Origin: Collybiopsis luxurians FD-317 M1
Taxonomy: Eukaryota > Basidiomycota > Agaricomycetes > Agaricales > Omphalotaceae
Direction of reading: 5' to 3'
NCBI GenBank assembly: GCA_000827265.1
Contig: KN834790.1
Location: 48,792-98,555, forward strand
Length of the DNA stretch: 49,764 bases
The translations under genes and the position numbers were made by a program. Numbering within the stretch: the stretch's first letter is position 1; each line of letters starts with the position of its first letter. Below are positions 43,374 to 49,764 of this stretch, piece by piece. Under the pieces are notes generated by a model. That model had not been told where the DNA came from. It saw nothing but the letters and a program-made list of their open reading frames with translations, and ran no database searches.

Positions 43374-46300
43374 ATGACCAAAAACTCTTACAAATTTGAT
43401 GTCCTCCCTAAACTCATCAATGATGGCTCCAACTGGCATAGTTGGAAGGAGAAGGTCTACACCAATATCATTAGCAAACCTGGACTTTAACAACACATTG
43501 TTGGACAAGTAACTAAACCTACTGAACCAGTGGAGCACAATGGGAAGTGGTACACCAGCAGTTCTAGTATGGCTGTACCCCTAACTGATACTGACTTGGA
43601 GAAGCTTGAAGATCAAATTGACAGTTATCACCAGTGCAAGGCTCAGATTAAAGACATCATATACAAATGTCTTTCTGAAAGCACTCTCAACAATACTAAG
43701 AGTGAATCCTCTGCCTGTGATGCCTGGAATAAACTCTGTCAACTCTTTGAGAAAAAAGGAGACTTAACCCACACTTCTCTCCTTGCAACTCTCCAAGCTA
43801 CTCAATGCAGCAAGGACAATGACCTCTGTGCTCATCTCAACAAGATGGACAACATCAAGGAGTCTCTCGCCGCTATGGGTCAACCACTGCCCAATGGGAC
43901 CTATATTGCATATCTCAAGCTCTCCCTTCCCAAATCCTACCAATCCATTGCTTGCACAGTCACAGCTGGAATTACTTCTGCTGGTGGAACTGTTACTGTC
44001 ACCTCTCTTACTGCTCCTATCCTTGAGGAGTATGACAGATGCACATCACAGAAGAAAGCTAGTAAAGCTATTCAGAATGCAGCAATGATAGCTAGTGGAA
44101 AGAATCACACCGGTATGCAAATCTCAAAGGGATCAAAGAGTCCCTCTTTATCTAAAGGTGGTAGCCCCCAAGTCAACAAGTTGAGTCTTCACTGCTCGAA
44201 CTGCAACAAGAAGGGACATATAGCTGAAATGTGCTATGGCAAAGGAGGTAGATGTGAGGGTCAGGCACCTTGGCAGAAGAGATGTGGTAAAGGAAACAAA
44301 CTGAAAGCTGCAAATGTTGTAGAAGAGGCCCAAGCAGAGAACTACGCATTCTCTGCTATTGTTGATGAGTTGCACCAAGTAAATGACTTCGATATCAATG
44401 ACTATTCCTTCCTCACACTCAACACCTGCAACCTTGATTATCCTGCAGCTTTACACACAAGTATTCAAGGACCTACCTATGCCAAAATTGTTGATACGGG
44501 AGCAAGCAGTCACTTTACTCCTGATTGCCAATCATTGACTGACTTTGTTGAAACAAGCCCAGAGCCTGCTCGTGCTGCAGACAACTGCAAATTTATGATG
44601 GTTGGGAAGGGGAACATGGACATCAATTTCCCCATGGGAAAGGATCAGAAACCTACAGTGATTCATTTAAAGAATGTTTTGTATGCACTGACAATGTCCT
44701 ACACCCTCATCTCTGTATTGCAACTCAACCAAGCTGGGTATTCCCTTGAAATTAGTGGTGGGATTTGTACAATTCACTCTCCAAAGCCTGCATCTACTGT
44801 CATTACTCATGTCCCTAACATCTGAGGTCTCTATCACATTGTAGAGGATTCTGTTCAGGTGGCTAGCATTGCATCAAAGAGGAAACTCACCTTACTTGAG
44901 TTCCATCATCTTCTTGGGCATGTTAATTTTGACACCTGTGTCTATATCCTCAAAAATTGCCTTGCTGAAGATCTCCCAGACATTGACATTGCTGACAAAA
45001 AGCCATTTTGCAGTGTTTGCACAAAGGCCAGAGCAGTTCATCGACCCTTTCCTAAAAAGAGCCAGACTAAATATCAGCACTATGGGGACAAAGTTGTATC
45101 TGATCTATGGGGACCTGCCAGCATCCAGAGCCTCTGTTGAAGCCTATACTTCCAGCCCATTATTGACCTCACCTCCCACAAGATTTGCCCCTATTTCCTG
45201 AAGGCCAAGTCGGAAGCCTTTGAAAACTACAAGGCATTTGAGGCCTTTGTGAAAAACCATTGGGGAATGTCTGCAATAAAGATCTTTGGATCAGATCGAG
45301 GCAGCAAATTTATGAGTGAAGAATTTTGCACTCACCTATCCCAAGCTGGTACAATTCGTCACCTCAATGTACATGACTTGTTGCAGTCAAATGGTCTAGT
45401 GGAATGCATCATTGGAATTTGCTTATCCAATGCAAGGGCACTCTTGACTGGCCCAAATTTTTGTGGCCGGAAGTGATCAATCATAGCATTTGGCTTTGGA
45501 ACAGAGTACCATTTCAGCTTTCAAGTTCGTAACTGGATCAAAGCCTTTGCTCAAGGATCTCATAGCCTGGGGATCAACAGTCACTATTCAGGACTTAAGT
45601 TCAGACAAGCTGGACTTATGTGGTAAGGAAGGTAAATTTGTTGGATACAATGGAGAATCCAAGGGCATTCACATGTACTGGCCTGACCGGCGCATTGTCA
45701 GTGTTGAATGCGACAATAGGCATGATCCCAGTGATATCATTTTCACCTCTTCCAAGTCTGAGGGGGAGCATAAAGATATATTATCCAGCCCCGACATTGA
45801 CAATAACAATGATAACTCACCTCAATCACCTATCAACCCTTCCATTACCCCTACTCAGCCTGAACCAGCATGTTTGACTTGCCAGCATCTGCCTCCTGGA
45901 TATTTCAAAGACCTAGCAGCAGGTAAAAATGCCAATATCACAGAATTCACTGAGGCATATGAAGCTCTAGTCTCCAAGGCTGGTGACCACTACAATGAAG
46001 ATGAAATTGTCGAATGAATTGTTGAAATTGCGTGTGCTGCAGTCAACAGTGATCCTGTAACACTCGCTCAAGTGTTAGCTGGTCTGGAACATGATAGCTG
46101 GTTGGAAGCTTACCAAAATGAAGTTAACCAACTGAAGATCTATAATACCTTTGACATTGTTGAACAGCTGTGCAATGGAATCAACATTGCTAAATGCATT
46201 GTGGTGTTGCATCAAAAACTCAGTCCTGATGGCACAGTTTCAAAGTACAAAGCAAGAATTTGCATAGGAGGCTATAGTCAAGTTCTTGGTATTGATTTTG

Positions 46301-47634
46301 ACAAGACTTTTGCCCCAGTGGTTCATAAAAGTTCCCTTTGTATAATCTTTGTGTATGGCGCATCAAAAGGAGCCTACGTCAAACAAATAGATGTTGAAAG
46401 TGCTTACCTCCAAGCTGATCTCCACCATACTATCTATGTGGAAATTCCCCCCTTCCTAACCAACTTTTACTCACCCAAGACTGAAGTCACTGCCATCAAG
46501 AACCCTGTATGCTGACTCAAATGCCCTTTGTACAGAAGTCGCCAGGGAGCTAAGGAGTGGTATGATAAAAATTGTAGCATCCTGGTTGACGTTATGAAGT
46601 TCCAAGCCAGTGCTGCTGACCCATGTGTCTTCTTTAAATTCCAAGGGGAGATGTATGTTGTTCTTGGTATGGCCACTGACAATTTCTCAATCATTGCCGA
46701 CAGTCAGAGGAGCTCAAAGGGATTTGTGGCTGAGTATCAAGGAAGGGTAAATATAACTGAGCTTGGGAGCATCAGTTGGTTGCTCAGAATGACTGTTGTG
46801 TGAAATTATGAGAAGCGAACCATCACCTTGGCTCAAAAGGCATACTGTCAAACTATAGTTGACAGGTTGGATCTCAGTGATGCAAACCCAGTTGCCACAC
46901 TGTTGGAATCAGGCATTGACTTGACACCTAACTTGGCTGCTGTATCTCCTGAATTATTGTCATCAGAAGATGCCACCTTGTATAGGATGGGTGTTGGCTC
47001 TCTCATATACCTATCCAACAGTTCTCACCCCAATATCACCTATTCTGTATTGGTTCTCTCACATTATATGGCCTCACCTCACTCTACGCACCTCAAGGCT
47101 CTCAAGTGCATTGTTCATTATATTCTTGGAACTATTAACAAAGGATTAGAGTTAGGTGGCAAAGAACTTACCTTTGAAGCCTATTCGGATGCCAATTTTG
47201 CTTCTGATCTGGACTGCAAGTCAATTAGTGGATACACTGTCTTCTTTGGCATTGGTGTTGTTTCATGGAGCTCAAAGAAGCAGAGCATTGTTACAGTCTC
47301 TACTACTGAATCCAAATACAGTGCTCTCACTCATGCAGCCAAGGACATCATTTGGTGCCGCAAGTTTATCAGAGAACTCAATCCCATTTCCATTTGTTCC
47401 CCAACTGTCCTTTATTGCAACAACCAGAGCACTATCTGCCTTGCTTCCAATGCGACATTCCACATGCAGATGAAGCACATCAATATTCACTTCCATTTCA
47501 TCCACCAAACCATTGAACAAGAAGAAATTCGAGTCATTTATATAGCAACTGAACACATGGTTGCTGATTGCATGACAAAATCCCTTGCCCACATTCGGTT
47601 CACTCATTTCTGCAATATCATGGGTGTACACTAA
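43374..47634 (+). pseudogene. Copia gag-pol polyprotein, disabled
   Basis: Gag starts at 43374 (MTKNSYKFDVLPKLINDG). In order follow a zinc knuckle CSNCNKKGHIAEMC, protease DTGASSH, an integrase HHCC region (EFHHLLGH...FCSVC) and core (SDLWGP, SDRGSKF, ECIIG), reverse transcriptase (KQIDVESAYLQADL), and RNase H (EAYSDANFAS, STTESKY). The usual YVDD/ATDD active site reads ATDN. It is broken by TAA at 43488, TGA at 44823, 45138, 46015, 46513 and 46801, and one frameshift near 45460-45490, where the old frame ends in TGA at 45474. Five of the TGA codons sit where the surrounding motif suggests Arg, which fits CGA to TGA change. Confidence 0.92.
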
Positions 47635-47652
47635 CTGCACAGCAAGGGGGAG

Positions 47653-47908
47653 TTTTAAGGTAGACACTGTTCTACACCCCTAATGGACTTTCTACATATT
47701 TCCCATTTATAGTACTTGATTAGTAATATGTTTCTGATCTCTAGTTATGAGTTGGATTCCCTTTTTCCTTCTCTTCTCTTTACCCACTACATTCCTTATC
47801 TATCCTACCTATACAAGGCTGCCACCTTTGTTTATATAACATCTTTACTGTTCTAGTTCTAGCTTGTCAATGTGCTCCCAAAGTCCTATCATAATCCTGC
47901 ACTCAACA
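47653..47908 (+). repeat. 3' LTR of copia element
   Basis: 256 bp, ending CTCAACA. Its second base is T rather than the usual G. It is the partner of the 5' LTR and also lacks CpG. Confidence 0.93.
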
Positions 47909-47913
47909 CCTGC

Positions 47914-49611
47914 TTACTGGAACTAGCACCTATTCATGGGTAAATCTGACTCTTTAACTTCTAGGTTGACTTATTTTTAGTTTGAGTCAAGTGTTCACAC
48001 CAGTGTAAGTACACTCAAGTTAATATGTGGCTCACTGTTAGACCTGGCAGGCCTTTTGGAAGGTAGTAGAAGTGTGTATGTAGATAAGTATTTAATAGTA
48101 ATTGTTTACTGAAACTAATTATAGACATTCTCTGGGTCTAGAGGAAGGGGAACTACAAACTCAACAAACAATAGCCATGGTTGAGATAGATACATGCGAA
48201 GCATGATGCAAGCAAGTATGTAGGACTGTAGCAGTTTTGGTATTCAGTGAGGGGAACCAGTGTCAACATTAGGGGAATGTCGGTAAATGTTCTAATTACT
48301 GCGCATTGCATTTGATGAATGTGCTAGTCTTCTGAAGGATTCAGAAGTGTGAGACAGTTCTATTCAGGAAAGATATAAAGAAAACATTACAGAGAATTTA
48401 AGAGAAAGAGCAAAGTGATGAAGGTTCAGGTAATAACAGTGTAAAGCTCCCTGGGGGGACTTATATATCTACATGAGTAATACCCTTGAAAAGGAATGGT
48501 AGTAAGTGTTATTAAAAGACTCAAAAGCTATTATAAGTCATACGAGTCCCTTAACGGTGCCAAATCCCCAATGCCATTACAATATTTGAATGACCATGTC
48601 ATGTGGTAATCCAAAAACCTGATTAGCTCTATTAAACTGGCCATTTAAGTCATTCTGATGAAATTCTTGTTTAGCTGGTTAAAATAAAAGCAAGGATTAA
48701 AATACATATCTCAAGTAGATAGGCTGGGGGATAACACTGATGGACCCAAGAGTCATTTTTTACATTTGAGCTCCATTAATGCCTTGTTGGTCAATATACA
48801 ATGAATATTTTGTTACTGTGAATATTTGTTCTTTAAATTAACTTACCAGGCATGAACATATATTGAAGATATCTTATCTTAGCATATTGAATGGATGGGT
48901 TTAATATGCCTTTAATTTTAGACCAGCCATAGAATCACCTGTCAGGTCAAGGTAATTACTGCTTACAATAAAGAATGATAGTAATTACATACATATTATA
49001 TATCACTAACTGATATGCTCTAGGATACCCTTGAATACTCTAAGGTCTAGGGAAGTTCCTACAAGTGTAAGAGTTAAAATTTGACAAATACTTGAGAGTT
49101 AACTCAAGTTAGTGTCACGAAGTGGTTTACAGTGGAGTGACTTTCAAGAGCACGGTAATCAGTTCAGGCAAAGTCTGGTCCCAATCAACAGAGTTAATTA
49201 AATAGTCTACTGGTACAAGCCAGATACTCACCTGGTCCCAATCAACAGAGAGGTCAAGATGGGGACTCAGGTTACAGGTGGTAGGTACATATACTGTAGT
49301 AAGCTGTAAGAGGGACTAATGCTACTGGAAGACAATAGCTGAGTGACAGCTACAAGAATAAAAGGTATGGAGCATGTGGTCATGTGACAGATGCAAGAAG
49401 AGAAACAAGGACAGTTCATTAATAAAACAATGACAGTGGGAACGAAATAGAAAAAGAACAATGATACTGTGTGGAGTGGAGATAGGGAGGAGTTGTATGT
49501 CCAAAAGTTATTGATATAAAAGTTAGTCATAAATGCAGTCATGTGAAAGATGTATAGTAAAAGAGAAATGAATAGGGGTTAGGAATAGATGTTCATACCA
49601 GCTTTACAACA
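47914..49611 (-). other. CpG-poor DNA, probably including a gypsy LTR
   Basis: No host gene is seen. On the minus strand a polypurine tract (GGAGGGGGG, complement of 49612-49627) abuts TGTTGTAAAG at 49611, the expected start of a 3' LTR. Its far end may be the TGTTAGACC at about 48047, making a long LTR, but with only one LTR in view this cannot be settled. A 20-bp phrase, CTGGTCCCAATCAACAGAG, occurs twice near 49177 and 49233. Confidence 0.4.
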
Positions 49612-49645
49612 TTACCCCCCTCCTTAAGACCATTGCCCTCGATGG

Positions 49646-49762
49646 TCAAATTTTCAGTGCGTTTGGATGTTTCCTGTGAAATTTTTGTACCATTTGTGGA
49701 GCGTGTTCCAAGTTTTGGGCCAGTTCCTAGGAGTTATGTCCTGCATTGTACCCTTTCCACTT
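49646..49762 (-). pseudogene. Ty3/gypsy polyprotein end with chromodomain, partial
   Basis: The minus strand entering from the window edge reads KWKGYNAGHNS, a stop, ELAQNLEHAPQMVQKFHRKH and PNALKI before the terminator. VKWKGY...SWEP..NL...F is the core of a chromodomain, carried at the integrase C-terminus of chromoviruses, where it targets insertion to heterochromatin. The stop is TAG where the family has Trp (TGG). A polypurine tract follows, as expected. Confidence 0.8.
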
Positions 49763-49764
49763 TA

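Larger units (their letters stand above)
43091..47913 (+). mobile_element. Complete but dead Ty1/copia retrotransposon
   Basis: The element spans 43096-47908 between 5-bp target duplications CCTGC (43091-43095 and 47909-47913). It has two 256-bp LTRs, a primer-binding site GGTTATGGGCCC at 43352 and a polypurine tract GCAAGGGGGAG just before the 3' LTR. The primer site resembles that of Drosophila copia, which uses an internal part of initiator tRNA-Met. Gene order gag, protease, integrase, reverse transcriptase, RNase H marks it as copia type. Confidence 0.95.

Noticed and set aside
1..49764. CRISPR array, bacterial operon or plasmid-like system
   Set aside because: No regularly spaced repeats with unique spacers, no ribosome-binding-site architecture; all supported genes have spliceosomal introns.

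Overview
This window is nuclear DNA from a filamentous basidiomycete, most likely an Agaricomycete. The genes are cut by many 50-60 nt GT-AG introns (up to 20 exons per gene), MYND-finger genes sit in tandem, TTAGGG-type repeats occur, and the protein resemblances (small-subunit catalase, TRK potassium transporter, mitochondrial citrate carrier, copia, chromodomain gypsy and LINE relics) fit fungi. The species cannot be named from sequence alone.

Most of the window, about 0.9-42.4 kb, consists of diverged copies of a few genes: a catalase (+), a small 91-100 residue protein of unknown family, a TRK potassium transporter (-) and a mitochondrial citrate carrier (+), together with a long shared non-coding block. 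Region A (0.9-12.7 kb) has an intact catalase, an intact small gene, a broken TRK, an unidentified minus-strand gene and an intact carrier. Region B (18.3-24.8 kb) has a catalase scrap, an intact small gene, a broken TRK, an inverted block with a third intact small gene, and the tail of a carrier. Region C (31.1-42.4 kb) has a dead carrier, a TRK gene with nearly all exons sound, a dead small gene and a second intact catalase. Each copy has kept a different subset, so the locus looks like repeated segmental duplication with complementary gene loss. The working products would be a peroxide-related haem enzyme, potassium uptake, mitochondrial citrate exchange and an unknown small protein.

Between A and B (13-18 kb) lies CpG-poor, transposon-like DNA with a copia-type gag relic split by a CpG-rich hAT-like MITE. 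Between B and C (25-31 kb) lie two pieces of a LINE, a 281-base assembly gap flanked by nearly the same sequence twice, a tandem pair of MYND genes, and an intact three-exon gene that may carry an XPA-like domain. From 42.6 kb onward the DNA is CpG-poor and repetitive: a complete but dead Ty1/copia element (43.1-47.9 kb) with 256-bp LTRs and a 5-bp target duplication, then the chromodomain end of a Ty3/gypsy element running off the window.

The strongest observations are: the duplicated module with complementary decay; the small-protein family; loss of the distal catalytic asparagine in both catalases; a sharp gene-conversion tract between them; 8-, 9- and 15-nt micro-exons in TRK; and an LTR pair whose differences are almost all paired TG/CA swaps, the footprint of CpG deamination.
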